Shown here: positions 45,898 through 56,407 of the stretch, piece after piece | How the letters are laid out: each line of letters starts with the position of its first letter | How positions within the stretch are numbered: position 1 is the first letter of the stretch | NCBI GenBank assembly: GCA_029891345.1 | Contig: CM056993.1 | Location: 272,274,900 to 272,338,899, forward strand | Origin: Dryococelus australis | Taxonomy: Eukaryota; Arthropoda; Insecta; Phasmatodea; Phasmatidae | Length of the DNA: 64,000 nucleotides | Reading direction: 5' to 3' | Position numbers and translations under genes: made by a program | Notes under the pieces: model-generated | The model's input: only the letters and a program-made list of their open reading frames with translations | What the model was told of the DNA's origin: nothing | Databases searched by the model: none

Positions 45898-47190
45898 TAA
45901 AGATTACATATCAATAATATTTTTTGAAAAATAATGTAGTCTACATGATATAACACAAATTATATGTTGATTTCATTCACTGCCAGTTCCTTCCAGGTGT
46001 CACTTTATTTACCAATTTTTAAAATGTTCTACAAAAACTTACTGAATTTAAATTCTCTCTCAGCCTAACAGTTTTTCTCTTTGATGTTGTAGATCAAGAA
46101 AAAAATCTGATAGCATGCCAACTTTATAATGCAATCAAAGACATGTGAGATAATCAAAACGAAAGCTACGTTATTAACCATGTTACCATCATGCTATCAC
46201 CACAGTATGCTATATACGGTCACAACAGCCTACCATTTATTCCTCAAATAAAGTTACAATGTTATAAAGAAATGAGTAGACAAAATATTATGTTCTACAA
46301 TGTTGGTAATAAAGTTATCGATAAGTATGCTTATAAAAATATAGCGCTTGCTATTAACATTTATTATTAGGAAAATTTTATTAACAAATATAAATATTTC
46401 TGAAAAGTAAATAAATTTCATAGCAGCATGCTACAAATGTTGGTTTTTTAGCAAAAAAAAAATATCTTTCTGGCAAAACTTTATAGTGCCTTCCCACTTT
46501 TTTGATTACACTACTAATAATACGTCATATTGGGAATGTTATCATTACTGTAAACTGACCTCAAGAGTAGTAGTATAGGAGAAATAACTGCATAAAGGCT
46601 TGCCATAAAGATTTGGAAACAATAAAAACCTTACTTGATTTGCTAGGGTAATTATTCCCTATTTGACCTGAGAAAAACAATCACATTCTCACCGCAATAA
46701 CTGCGCAGTTTCGGCCACAGTCTGTTACTTAAAAATGCAGTTTGGTTCAACTATACAAAATATAAATATATGAGTATTAAATACTAAAACCTGGTGTTAG
46801 GCCTATGAACAGTCGTGTAAAATTTATAAGTTATTAACAATTAACATAATCATTATTCTTATGAAAATGTAAACTGAAGATTTTTTACAGAATCGTGGCA
46901 TAATTTTACTGAATGAACTGTTGCTAGCAATTAAAGTTCGCTTTTGATAGCAGCTTTTAATAACAGCTTTTTTCGTCCATCTTTAAATGATTTTAAAACA
47001 ACGTTTCGTTATTTATTATTATTTGTTTTAATTATTTGCATGTTTAAGTAATCTGGTTTACAGGTGTACATCAGAATTCGCATCATTGAATGGGCAGTCA
47101 TATGGACATAAAATGCAGTTATTACTTCACTTAATTGCCAAAACCATGTTCAAATAGGTACTGTTAAAAGAATGCCTGAGAGTCATATCC
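45898..47190. other. AT-rich intergenic DNA
   Basis: No gene or transposon recognised. Confidence 0.4.
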
Positions 47191-47621
47191 GAGGTCGTGA
47201 GGGATGACTGTCATAATAAATATAAAAGAACTAAATTCAATAATTATATATAGTCTCAATGCTACAGACAAACGTCTGTTATTTACCAGTTTGTGCATTC
47301 TATTAACATTTATTATGCTTATTGAGAGCAATATTTAATTACTATCTCCATTTCAATTAAAGTATTTAGCAGCCTTTACTTTTGCTAATTTAACTTAAAC
47401 TGCTCCAATTATTTTAGTTAAAACAGTCTATTTCCATCGTCCGGAATGTATTTTCACTCATGCATCCAGTCCACAGTCCCGCAGATCAGTCCCACTCTTC
47501 ACTGCACACTAGCTCGACGACACACTCTCGCAGATCGCTGCAGTCGTCCCTCGCCGCTCCGGAATCACCCACCAAATGTCACTTAAGGTCGCACGAGACG
47601 CCAATTCTCGGCTCTTAATCA
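47190..47621 (-). repeat. Candidate 3' LTR of the gypsy element (inner edge only supported)
   Basis: On the minus strand, directly after the polypurine tract, sequence starting TGATTAAGAGCCGAG enters a GC-richer stretch that then turns AT-rich with an AATAAA-like signal (CATAATAAATG) near 47310-47320. This is the arrangement of an LTR with U3 and polyadenylation site. The outer edge cannot be set because no second LTR was found for comparison. The left coordinate is a guess. Confidence 0.35.
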
Positions 47622-47632
47622 CTCCCCCCTCA
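47621..47632 (-). promoter_or_regulatory. Polypurine tract of the gypsy element
   Basis: The minus strand reads GAGGGGGGAGT immediately before the putative LTR start TGATTAAG, the normal position of the plus-strand primer in LTR retrotransposons. Confidence 0.6.
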
Positions 47633-47959
47633 GAGGCCCTCATGTGGTATTTATGCTTGAGCTAGGTGCCGTCCAGAACATTCTCCGCAATCCAAGTTGT
47701 TCTGGGAAAAGTAATGGCGATGACAACGACATTCCTAAGTGATAAATGGAGGAAAATGGGCTTCTCAGGGTCAGCGAATCGCGAGATATTGTAAGTTTAT
47801 GAGCATGTGCGGTGGCATCATTTATGATAGACCATTCGCTTCGTCTAACGTTACAAATTTGACCCCAAGCTTTCGGTACCTTCCCAAGCGAAGGAAACAC
47901 CGGGCAGCGACATTCAATGCTGCCCCCTCCTCAAGTATGTTCGTCTCGAACAGACACTG

Positions 47960-49316
47960 CAACATCCGGACCTTTGTAGAGTGCCAGTCGGTCGATGTGG
48001 ACAACCTTCGGCTTTGCCCGAGAGCCTTAGCGACAAATATGAAAGACCACATTCATGATCTTCTTCAGAATACCGTAGGGACCTTACGAACATTTCTTAG
48101 CTTCAGGCCTTTTCGCCTCTGGGGTTGTACAACCACACCAATTATCCTTCTGGAACTACCTCGCTGACCTTCTCCTATCATACCGCACCTTCATCCTATC
48201 ACTATTTATTCTGAGCTACTGTCGAGCAAAACCATAAATGCCAACAAGTATGTTACGTAATTTGTTGACATAATCAGAGGCTGCAGCATCTTCTTCTATC
48301 GGTCGGCCTAACAGCAGGTCACTGGAGAGGCTTAGCTCTCTTCCAAACAGCATCCTTATTGGTGTTACCTATGCGGACTCGTGAATTACTGAACAGTAAG
48401 CAAGAATAAACAATGACACCTTTGAATCCCAGTCCTTTTGGTTGTCTGCCACAAAGATCGACAGGTACTGCTCAAGAGTGTGGTTAAGTCTCTCGACCAT
48501 TCCATCCGACTGCGGGTGTAAAGCTGTACTCCTAGTCATTTTCATCCCCAAAATTTTCGTCACCTCGAAGAGTGCAGCTTCAAAGTTTCTTCCCCAATCA
48601 GAATGGAATTCTAGTGCCACCAAAAACCTCGAGAAGACATGTTCTATAAGTGCCTCAGCCACAGTATGTGCTTCCTCGTTCGGGAGGAGAATGATCTCAG
48701 GCCACTTTGTAAAATAACCTTGAGCCACCAGTGAATACCGATTACCTCTCTGTGTGACAGGAAAGGACCCAGAATGTCTACTGCCATCCTTTCGAATGGG
48801 GCTCCAACAATGTATTTCTGGAGGTGACCTTGTCCGCTGATCCCAGAGTCATTCCTTGTGGTGCAGGTGTCGCACATTCGGCACCACTTCTCACTACTTC
48901 TCAACATCCTCCTGACAATGAAGCCAGTAGAATCTCATTCTAACTCTGTCGAGGGTCTTATTAATACTAAAATTTCCACTGGCTGCTGCATTATGCAGTT
49001 CTTTCAATACTTCTGGAACTCTGCATTCTGGAAGGACAAACTGTAAACATGTGTGTTTTCCATCATTGCTTTCCCACCCTCTGTAAAGTATACCATTCTT
49101 CAGTATGAGGGAATTCCATTGTGCCCAGTATGCTTTGACTGCTACACTCAGGCTAGATATCTCTTCCCATTTTGGCCGACAGCCAGCTTCTTTCCACTTT
49201 AATAATGGCTGCAAAACAGGATCATTCAGCTGAATTTTCCTAATAACTTCATCACTCCAGTTATATGACCCATCACAAGATAAAGAACCATGAATTATTG
49301 TCCTCCACAGCTTCAC
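47960..49316 (-). pseudogene. Ty3/gypsy integrase
   Basis: Read on the minus strand. The frame 49316-48894 ends in the zinc-binding region (VPEVLKELHNAAASGNF...). The next frame has CRMCDTC and then GAPFERMAVDILGPF, holding the first catalytic aspartate. After a shift near 48725 the frame 48728-48369 gives YFTKWPEI, EFHSDWGRNFE (second aspartate) and SDGMVERLNHTL (glutamate), with 34 residues between them. A further shift leads to KVVHIDRLALYKG (near 48005-47965), the GPY/F-type C-terminal motif of this superfamily. All three catalytic residues survive but the zinc finger has Asn where the second His is expected. At least two frameshifts make it inactive. Confidence 0.85.
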
Positions 49317-49539
49317 CGATTCACCACTCTTTTCTTCATGGTGTTCGCAATGATGACAAAATTGCTCACATGGCCTCCTGGATAGTGAATCTGCATTTCT
49401 GTAAATGCACCCAAAGCTGTGCTGTATTTCAAAGTCATATTCTGGAAAAGGCTGTATTCACTAGGCTATTTGACCTTCGAGGTTCTTGAAATTTAGTAGC
49501 CAGCAAAATTAAGCATGGTTGGTTCTTAGAATAAAATGT

Positions 49540-50029
49540 CTGCTGTAAAGGTAGGGGTAGAAGTGTGAAATTACCTTCAACCTGACCAAAAGCTCCCTGT
49601 GTGTAACTCAGTAATTTCTCTCAGGCTTATGCAATACCTTACTGAAATATTCTAGTGGTCTTTCTTTCCCATATTGAACCTGAGATAACACAGCTCCAAT
49701 GCCTACATCACTAGTATCATTGTCCAAAATGAACATGAACCCTCTTTTTGGTAAACAGGACTGGTATAGATATAAGATTTTCCTTTAGCTTACAAATAGA
49801 ATTTTCACACTCAGTGGTCCAATGAAATATTCTTTTTGTCTCAGTTCATGTAGTGGCTTGGCGATTGTGGCGAACCCAGGTACAAATAGATAGTAATAGG
49901 TACATAATCCCAGAAAACTCTGCTTTTAAGTTTTGTTATTTGGTAGGCCAATTTCTTTCTGCTTTGGTCTTCTCGGGGTCGGTTTCGATTACATAAGCCG
50001 ACACTACATGTCTCAAGAAATTAATTTTC
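49540..50029 (-). pseudogene. Ty3/gypsy RNase H
   Basis: The minus strand contains KRIFHWTTECENS near 49800-49840 (the connection region) and FMFILDNDTSDVGIGAVLS near 49740-49684, the first conserved block of gypsy RNase H, followed by QVQYGKERPLEYFSKVLHKP. It lies between the RT and integrase, as expected. Stops and shifts break the frame. Confidence 0.78.
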
Positions 50030-50636
50030 TTTTAGAACAGATGGCACTTCTTAGGAACCAGTATCAAGTTGGCTGCAGCCACTTTCTGAATTACAGAGTC
50101 TAGGCATGATATGTACTCATGAAATGTCCTTCCAGTCACAACCATGTCCTCGAGGTAAACCTGACAAATATCTAAAGGCAGAGCTTTTTCCATCAGGCAT
50201 TCGAGAAGGTGGCAGGGGCATTGCATAGCCCAAAATGCATAACTTAGAACTGCCAGGTTCCTTTCCCTTGAACACAAAATGCATTCTACTCTTGGTACGC
50301 TGGAGCCACCTCGTGCTACCAGTACCCTCTCTTCATGTCAAAAGAAGAAAACCATTGTGAACCTGTTAGGCTATTTAATGTGTAATCTATCCTTGGAATC
50401 GGGTAAGAATATTTCTTGGTCACATTATTAATCTGGCGATAATTTACGCAAACAATCTGCCATCTTTCTTCTTAATAAGAACTGTGGGAGATGGCCATGA
50501 AATAACTGATAGATCTATCACAACTAGATCCTTAATTTCCTTCAGAATTTCCTTAACTATCTCAAAAGAAGCTAGTGGTAGTTTTCTTGGTGTCTGTTTA
50601 AAGAACCTGGCTCACCTGTATCTATATGGTGGAAGG
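50030..50636 (-). pseudogene. Ty3/gypsy reverse transcriptase, 5'-truncated element
   Basis: Starting at about 50640 on the minus strand, TFHHIDTGEP (the usual segment just before gypsy RT) runs into frames with SWPSPTVLIKKKDGRLF. The intact 50277-50032 frame then gives MEKALPLDICQVYLEDMVVTGRTFHEY and AANLILVPKKCHLF. The catalytic box reads YLED where YLDD is usual. Gag, protease and the 5' LTR are absent: sequence changes abruptly at about 50636 into the phospholipase-like gene. The whole gypsy copy spans about 47.2-50.64 kb. Confidence 0.83.
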
Positions 50637-50954
50637 TCCGAGTCCGGTGTCTGGTGATTTTCTTATTTCATTGGACCTCTGTGGAAGTATCTTGTCTGCC
50701 TGGTGCCTAGTTTGCAGACCCTTGTGCTGGGAATAGGCAATGTCATACTGCTTGCATGCCTCGTCCAGGGCGTTTATGCCCATCTCGTTGTGCAACACCT
50801 TTCTATTTAGCTTGTTTCCTGGCCTGCAGAACCTGTAATCTGGAATGTGCAGCTCGAACGGCAGAGTGTTGAACAGTATATCGACGATTCTGCTTCCAGT
50901 TACTGTCTCACATCTTCGAGGTATCGCAGTTAACTGTGCAAGGAAAGTATACAT
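50636..50954 (-). pseudogene. Phospholipase A2-like (parvovirus VP1-type) domain protein, Polinton/adintovirus-class
   Basis: The frame starts at ATG 50954 and is open to 50622. Residues about 37-75 read FELHIPDYRFCRPGNKL and INALDEACKQYDIAYSQH. These correspond to the calcium-binding loop and the catalytic helix of the compact PLA2 domain best known from parvovirus VP1 and also seen in Polinton/adintovirus-related elements. Two key positions differ: the loop has Arg for the usual Gly (CRPG), and the catalytic His of the His-Asp pair is Tyr (QYDIAY). The domain is therefore probably catalytically dead. The 3' end is cut at about 50636, where gypsy sequence starts. The gene diverges from the ATPase gene 62 bases away. 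Such domains help virions cross endosomal membranes; that role is inferred from the family. Confidence 0.75.
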
Positions 50955-51016
50955 ACGCTCCTTTTATACATTTTTGTTTCAGTATCATTCTAGACTTGGA
51001 ACAGTATGGACCTAAA
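50955..51016. promoter_or_regulatory. Divergent intergenic spacer between the PLA2-like and ATPase genes
   Basis: Sixty-two bases separate the two start codons. On the minus strand TATAAAAGG lies about 10 bases before the PLA2-like ATG, closer than a normal TATA-to-start distance, so either the start is downstream or the match is fortuitous. A compact bidirectional promoter is plausible. Confidence 0.35.
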
Positions 51017-52016
51017 ATGCTAATGATGCATCTGCTTTGTCAAATCTGCAGTAAAGTATTTACAGCTTTGCAAAATTTTACGTCATGAAATAACGACCTG
51101 CAAAATGAAAAATTCGAGTGGAACTACTGAATGCATATTCTGCCAGAATCTTTCTCAGAGTGATGTTCTAAAGACACATTCTAAATTTTGTAGTACTGAT
51201 TATGTGCGATCTCCACATGTTCCACCTGCTTCACATGCTCCACTTGCTCCACCTGCTCCACCTGCTCCACATGCTCCACTTGCTCCACCTACTCTACATG
51301 CTCCACATGAGTGTAGTGGTAACATGCATATTATCAAGCAAGATGTCACTCTACCCATACTCATTCATGCTAAAGATGAATATATTTCCCACAAATCACG
51401 ACATGAAAGTCAATTTTCAGACACAGTGAAGTTCATCATCGCGAGACCATCAAATTGCGGGAAAACATGCATCCTACTGAGTCTGTTGGAAGGAGAGAAC
51501 GGTCTTCGATTCGAGAATGTGTACATATTTAAAGTCGCTCCAGCAACCTAAATATCATAGATTGGCACGAGTATTGCAGGCCATGGAAGGCATAGGTTAT
51601 TTCCCTTGCAGTGATAATAAAGCCGTCATACCACCAAGGAAAGCAATGACGAACTCGATATTTGTGTTCGATGATATTGCCTGCGAAAAACAAACTTGTG
51701 TTCACGAATACTTTAGCATTGGGTGGCAGGCGAACGTAGACTGTGTGTACCTGGCCAGACTTATTCGTGCATAGCCAAACAGATGCTCCATGACAATGCA
51801 AACATGTTGGTGCTGTTTCGCATGGACGATATGAATTTATGGCATATTTACGACGATCATGTCAATACAGACACGATGCTATCATATTAAAGAGTCTGTG
51901 TGCCTTGTGCTAGAAAGAGAAATGCAGATTTTTGACGATCGTTTAGGACTGGCCCCTATATAATGGGAAGTACAAGAAAAGGGTTTGATCAGTTCATCGC
52001 CGATCATCGAGAATGA
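51017..52016 (+). pseudogene. Zinc-finger + A32-like (FtsK/HerA-type) packaging ATPase, Polinton/adintovirus-class
   Basis: Order of blocks from ATG 51017: zinc finger 1 (LLCQICSKVF, completed after a frame break by HEITTC); zinc finger 2 (ECIFCQ...THSKFC); a proline/histidine-rich linker (51217-51310); HIIKQDVTLPI; Walker A region FIIARPSNCGKT (51432-51467). After a shift near 51530 come SLQQPKYHRL and the Walker B block NSIFVFDDIACEKQ. After a second shift near 51765 come DNANMLVLFRMDDMNLWHIY and DDHVNTDT, and the end RKGFDQFIADHRE before TGA at 52014. The P-loop has Arg for its first Gly. Several frame breaks make it non-functional. These ATPases pump DNA into double-jelly-roll capsids. 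The fused zinc fingers also occur in the relic at 37.85-38.17 kb. Confidence 0.82.
51217..51310 (+). repeat. Coding minisatellite, GCTCCACxT units
   Basis: About ten imperfect 9-base units (GCTCCACCT, GCTCCACAT, GCTCCACTT) encode Pro/Ala/His-rich sequence between the zinc fingers and the ATPase domain. The corresponding linker in the 37.9-kb copy is six prolines. Confidence 0.85.
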
Positions 52017-52396
52017 GTTACAGCATATCGAAATTCGGGCAAAGTAGCCTCAAACTGCGTCTTCACAAAGACGACGATAGAGGTTGTCTTGTACCAAGAA
52101 ACGATGGAACTTGAGATGCTGGTAGAAGAATAATTCGAAATGCTGGCAAACCTGAAATATCCAAGGATGCTTCTAAATATTTCGTTCTTTAAACTGGTAA
52201 TGGCATAATTTCGGGACTGTGCAGTATGTTGACTAAACAAAACACGTTCTATCAGGACTACCTGCCCGAGCTTGGGGTGAAGATGGAGCGTGTGAAGCCC
52301 GAGATCGTTCACGACATGGTAGCTATGGACGAGCATGCGACGAGTGTTTAAAGGCAAATTATCGACAGATTGAATGTGGCATCTGTGAAAAATTAA
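52013..52396 (+). pseudogene. Small conserved-looking frame after the ATPase, function unknown
   Basis: The ATG at 52013 overlaps the ATPase stop as ATGA. The same frame then runs 128 codons to TAA 52394-52396, interrupted only by three single stop codons (TGA near 52112, TAA near 52192, TAA near 52349) and no shift. The translated text looks protein-like: SISKFGQSSLKLRLHKDDD near the start and YQDYLPELGVKMERVKPEIV around residues 84-103. I do not recognise the family. The overlap and reading-frame integrity over 384 bases argue for a former gene of the element. The minus-strand open frame here (52004-52525) is its shadow. Confidence 0.55.
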
Positions 52397-54655
52397 GAGA
52401 ATCTGAAAAACCTGAAGGATGTATGACACGTATACTCGCCACCTTGATTGCCCACCTCGCCATGAAAACAGATATTCAAAATTACAGCAGGGGCATATTG
52501 GATCTCTGAGCGAATGCCTGGTCAAAATCGAAAGTATTTTGGCAGGGCCACTAAACCAATCCTATAAAAGAGAGCAACAACAAAAATTTTCAATTTGTAT
52601 GATGTTGGACATTGTCAGCATTGTAACACATTTTCACTATCTGCACCTACTTGTAATAATTAATGTTTGTTTCGCGTATTGGACACCGTCATGCATAATA
52701 TTTGTAATTTTACCTATGTTTCACATAAGTTTGATTTTTTATAATTTTTATAATTTTTATTTTTGCATTTTTTTATATGATTATAAAATTAAACTTAGAT
52801 GTACGAATGGTAATAATTAATTTTTAAATGAAATAGATAGCTATATATTCGATTGTTTGTATTTTAAATTAATAACATTGTATTTTGCATTATTTTTGGT
52901 CTCATATTTATTGTTAATGTTTCAGGGAATATCTTGTATGATTTTTTATTAACTTCTACGAGACCCATAATTCTATGGAATAGGGATTTACGCCGTTTGG
53001 AGTGTGTCATTTTAGATCGTTAGTAAGGAAGCCTTGCGATTGGCTAACAGGTTCAAATCCTGTACTCCGATTGGTTGGAGAGCATAGCATAGGGTTAGGA
53101 TGCGCGGGCTGTTTGAAAGTTCGCTCTCTCTGCCACCAACATTCAACTATGCTAGACGTAGGGCTAGGACGCTCGTCCTACAGTTGGACGCAGCAGAGAA
53201 TTTTAATTAGAGTTAGGGTGTTTTAGTTTCTAGCAGCTTGCAGTGGCTTTTGATTTGTGTTTTGCATCTAGTTTGATAGAATAAGGACTCCGCATATTTT
53301 CATTTTAAGTAGCTGTTTAGGAGTATAGGTAGCTGGCTAGACCTGTAACGTCCGTAAGTCGTTGAGCTACGTAAAGCACTACCATACCCAGATCTACATT
53401 TTTTCCCTACCTCCGTTCCTTCTACAAGTTACACCATCATGCCTTCATCTACAACCTGGTATTTAACTACAGAACTGTTTTTTCATCAAGCATTACATTT
53501 TATTTCATCTTGGACTGTGTTACATTACGTCATGTGCATAGAACAGTCTACGAACGCCATGTTGGCAAGGCGCCTAAATTAGCTTCAGCCATTTTCAACC
53601 ATAATTTAACCTGAGAGAGAAAGTCAAGTGTTTTACTGTATTAAAACAGTAACATTTTTTCCTGAACTATTTTGAAGACATTTTATTTTTGAGAGAGCTA
53701 TATTAATTTCAAGTGCATTACTTCAGAATATTAATTAAGTGTCACGTGAGGATTTTGAATTATAACCGTTACCCACAACTACTTCCTAATGGCAGCTTAG
53801 TTAAACACTATTTTATTTTTCTTGCTCATTGCCATTTAGGGATTGTTTTATTTTTATTTAATTATTTTTCCAGCTTATTTGAAAACAGATATTTTGAATT
53901 TGCACATTTTGAATCTTTTGAATAAATTATTTTTTAACTGGATTTGACACGCCTGACACTTATTCTGAATATGAACATTTAATCTTATCCCTCATCTACA
54001 CATTTTCAGTTGCAAATAATTAAACAAGTGCTTTAGTATGTGTGTAGTTGTGTACATTAAATTTCTGAGCTGTATGTGTGGCAAATAATCGTTTGCCAGT
54101 AACTACGTTATTGTTGTCAAAGGTGAGTTTATACACATCTTACATACTGGGTCCTAAACTGAGCACAGCCTAGCATAAACAGATTCTTTGGAACAGTATT
54201 TATTTCATTTTATCCGCTTACTGAATCACAAGTATTGCTAACACACATAATATTCTTTCTATTTTGTCATGTGGTGCATACATTAAATTTCTGGATATTA
54301 CACTGACTTGACCTGGTTATGTTTTACACATTTTCAGAATAAAAAGTGGTCACTCCAACATATGGGCTATTATGATACTATGTTTACTCCAGAGGTCACT
54401 ACATGTTACATAATTTTAAGAGTGCCACGCACCGTATTACACAGTTACAGTATCTTACATCGGATGATTCAGTCTGTTCGCTCAAAGCATTTTCTTGCCA
54501 TAGAGCTAAAATTTCACACGACCTTATCAATGAAGAAATTTTTAAGTCCATTACTTGTCTCAATGTACCCGGGAAGACAGATGGAGCACCCGTAGCCATG
54601 AAGATCGAAATTGATAATACTGCTCAGCCTTTGAAGAAGTGAAAACGTGATGAAA
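52397..54655. other. Non-coding or unassigned DNA inside the virus-like region
   Basis: Mostly AT-rich. GGTTCAAATCC, a perfect B-box match, is at 53050-53060 but no full tRNA fold or clear A box accompanies it. Open frames at 54308-54642 lie directly upstream of the next gene and could be its decayed N-terminal part, but I see no diagnostic motif. Confidence 0.4.
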
Positions 54656-54659
54656 AGAC

Positions 54660-55272
54660 AACTTGGGACAATGGATTGGATGCAGATTTGCCACATAGAA
54701 TAAATTATGGAAGAGAGTCTTCAAACCTAATGCTCTGGTTCGTCGGTACCTATGATCGTACACACCTCGCAATAATAGTATGACATACTGTGTATACAGC
54801 CATAATTATAAATTGTTCCTCAGTATTGATGAAATAGTGTATCTACCAGGTGGGATCATCCGAGTTGGCGATTACAAGACATGTGGAACCCCTGCGCTGT
54901 ATGAACTTCTATTTTGCAAGGAGCCCAGAGAGTTTACAGAATCTGACCTGTTGGAATACAAGACTTTGCTCGAACTTATGCATGCACTTTACCAAGAAAG
55001 TGATCCCGAGACAGGTGCTGATAAGGATGAAGATAATGAAAAAAAATGACATTCTTGCATACCTCTTCAGAAGCCTAGTACTGAAAAGCAGTGAAGGTCT
55101 GAAGAAAATAGACGATGACAATAACATCGACTATATATTCTGGGACTACCAGTACGAGCTGGTTGATAGGCTGCAGCTACTACTTGCTTTGCAAAGTGTT
55201 GGAAATTACTCTCACATTAACGAGATAGTTTCAATCATCGAAGAACTTAAGGAAAGAGGTTACAAAGAATGA
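54660..55272 (+). pseudogene. Uncharacterised Polinton/adintovirus-associated protein (DUF8207-like by recall)
   Basis: Frames to 55049 and then to 55272 carry blocks I recall from an uncharacterised family widespread in invertebrate genomes beside such elements. They are LPHRINYGRESSNLML near 54690; YKLFLSIDEIVYL...IIRVGDYKTCGTPALYELLF near 54806-54914; FTESDLLEYKTLLELMHALY near 54933-54992; and, after a shift near 55030, NIDYIFWDYQYELVDRLQLL and NEIVSIIEELKERGY to the stop at 55272. The family is usually labelled only as a domain of unknown function. The stop overlaps the integrase ATG. The N-terminus is not defined. Confidence 0.65.
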
Positions 55273-56395
55273 GTCGATTGCGAATCGCCAATGAATTGCA
55301 AACGTCTGCAAGATGAAACTACTGCTGCTGCAAGGTCGTAATATGTGGGATTTCAAGCCGACCTCATCGAGATGATACCATATGCTCGGAATAACAAGAA
55401 CTACAAAAGCATGCTGACAGTAATCGGTGTATATGAAGGGTACAGGGAAAAAAGAATGTTTGTCCATTTTTTACAGAAAATGTGGTTATGGTGTCATCTG
55501 ATAGAGAATTGTCAGTACTGTTGGCATGCCAAAGCATAATGGTTAATGGCTATGAAAATCCAGAATAAGGCCTCGGCAGTAACACTTACAGGAGAGGAGT
55601 TTATAGCTCTAATTAGAGTTTACTCAAAACTAGAAAATATGGACATACATATTTTTTCCTCTGTACCCTTCATATAGTAAATTCGCCTAGGCCAGACCTG
55701 TCAAGTCGAAGAATGTGTGCGACATCACTGATGCCATGGTAGATGTATTGTGTGAAGGACATATCCCAACTAATCTACAAACTGATCAGTGCAAAGAATT
55801 CTACAATGCAAAATTCAAGGCACTGATGAAGAAACATAACATAAATCATTATTCCACATACAGCAATCTCAAAGCTTCTATCATGGAGAGGTTCAACAGG
55901 ATTCTGAAAGGAAAACCATGGAGGCATTTCGCTGTGAATGGTAGCTACAAGTGGCTGACTCTACTGCCGAAATTCGTTCGCGAGTCTAATTCTACCATTC
56001 AATATACCACTCGCATAAAGCCCGAAGACATTAAGCACGACTCCCTGCTTCGAACCTTGTACACTGACATGAAAAGGAGGGGCCCACACAAGCCTAAAGA
56101 TAAGATTGGCGACCTGGTGTGCATCTCCAAACAGAAAGACATCTTTGAGAAAGGGTTCACAGAAAATTGGAGCCTTGAACTCTTTCGTGTGCGATGCATA
56201 AGCAACTATGCTCTGAGAACCTACTTTCTCGAGGATCTGAATAATGTTTCTATCAATGGCGTACAAAGTTTCCAGATGTGTGTTTGGTCTAGAAGATACT
56301 GCAATGGTGTAATGAAAGGGCAAATATGAAGTGGTGGGGTTTCTCTGCCTGCTTCAATTCCTGTGTTGCTGAAGCAGACATCGAGTAGTGAAGAC
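55269..56395 (+). pseudogene. Retrovirus-type integrase with chromodomain-like tail, Polinton/adintovirus-class
   Basis: ATG at 55269 overlaps the preceding stop (ATGA). After a shift near 55340, GFQADLIEMIPYARNNKNY holds the first catalytic aspartate (55360-55362). The frame is then interrupted by a 237-bp inverted-repeat insertion (55435-55671). From 55676 the core resumes. LQTDQCKEFYN has the second aspartate (55784-55786), and NLKASIMERFN has the glutamate (55886-55888), with 33 residues between them. The C-terminal part has DKIGDLVCISKQKDIFEKGF. An internal stop in FPDVCLV is followed by MKWWGF, resembling a chromodomain, to about 56395. AATAAA lies at about 56407, consistent with its own polyadenylation signal. 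The catalytic triad is intact but the gene is broken. Confidence 0.82.
55435..55671 (+). mobile_element. 237-bp inverted-repeat insertion inside the integrase
   Basis: The left end is GAAGGGTACAG and the right end CTGTACCCTTC, perfect 11-bp inverses, with further similarity inward. ATAT flanks both sides (55431-55434 and 55672-55675). An equivalent reading is a TATA duplication with TGAAGGGTACAG ends. Removing the insert restores similarity across the breakpoint (VIGVY on the left, SKFA on the right), so the insertion postdates the integrase gene. Confidence 0.8.
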
Positions 56396-56407
56396 TGATG
56401 ATTGTAA

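Noticed and set aside
47739-48167. 142-codon plus-strand frame
   Set aside because: It is antisense to the gypsy integrase C-terminus, which carries clear motifs on the minus strand.
52004-52525. 173-codon minus-strand open frame
   Set aside because: It is antisense to the in-phase plus-strand frame that starts at the ATPase stop codon; no motif of its own.
53030-53075. Possible tRNA gene around the perfect B box GGTTCAAATCC
   Set aside because: No matching A box at the right distance and no cloverleaf could be drawn; kept only as a note.
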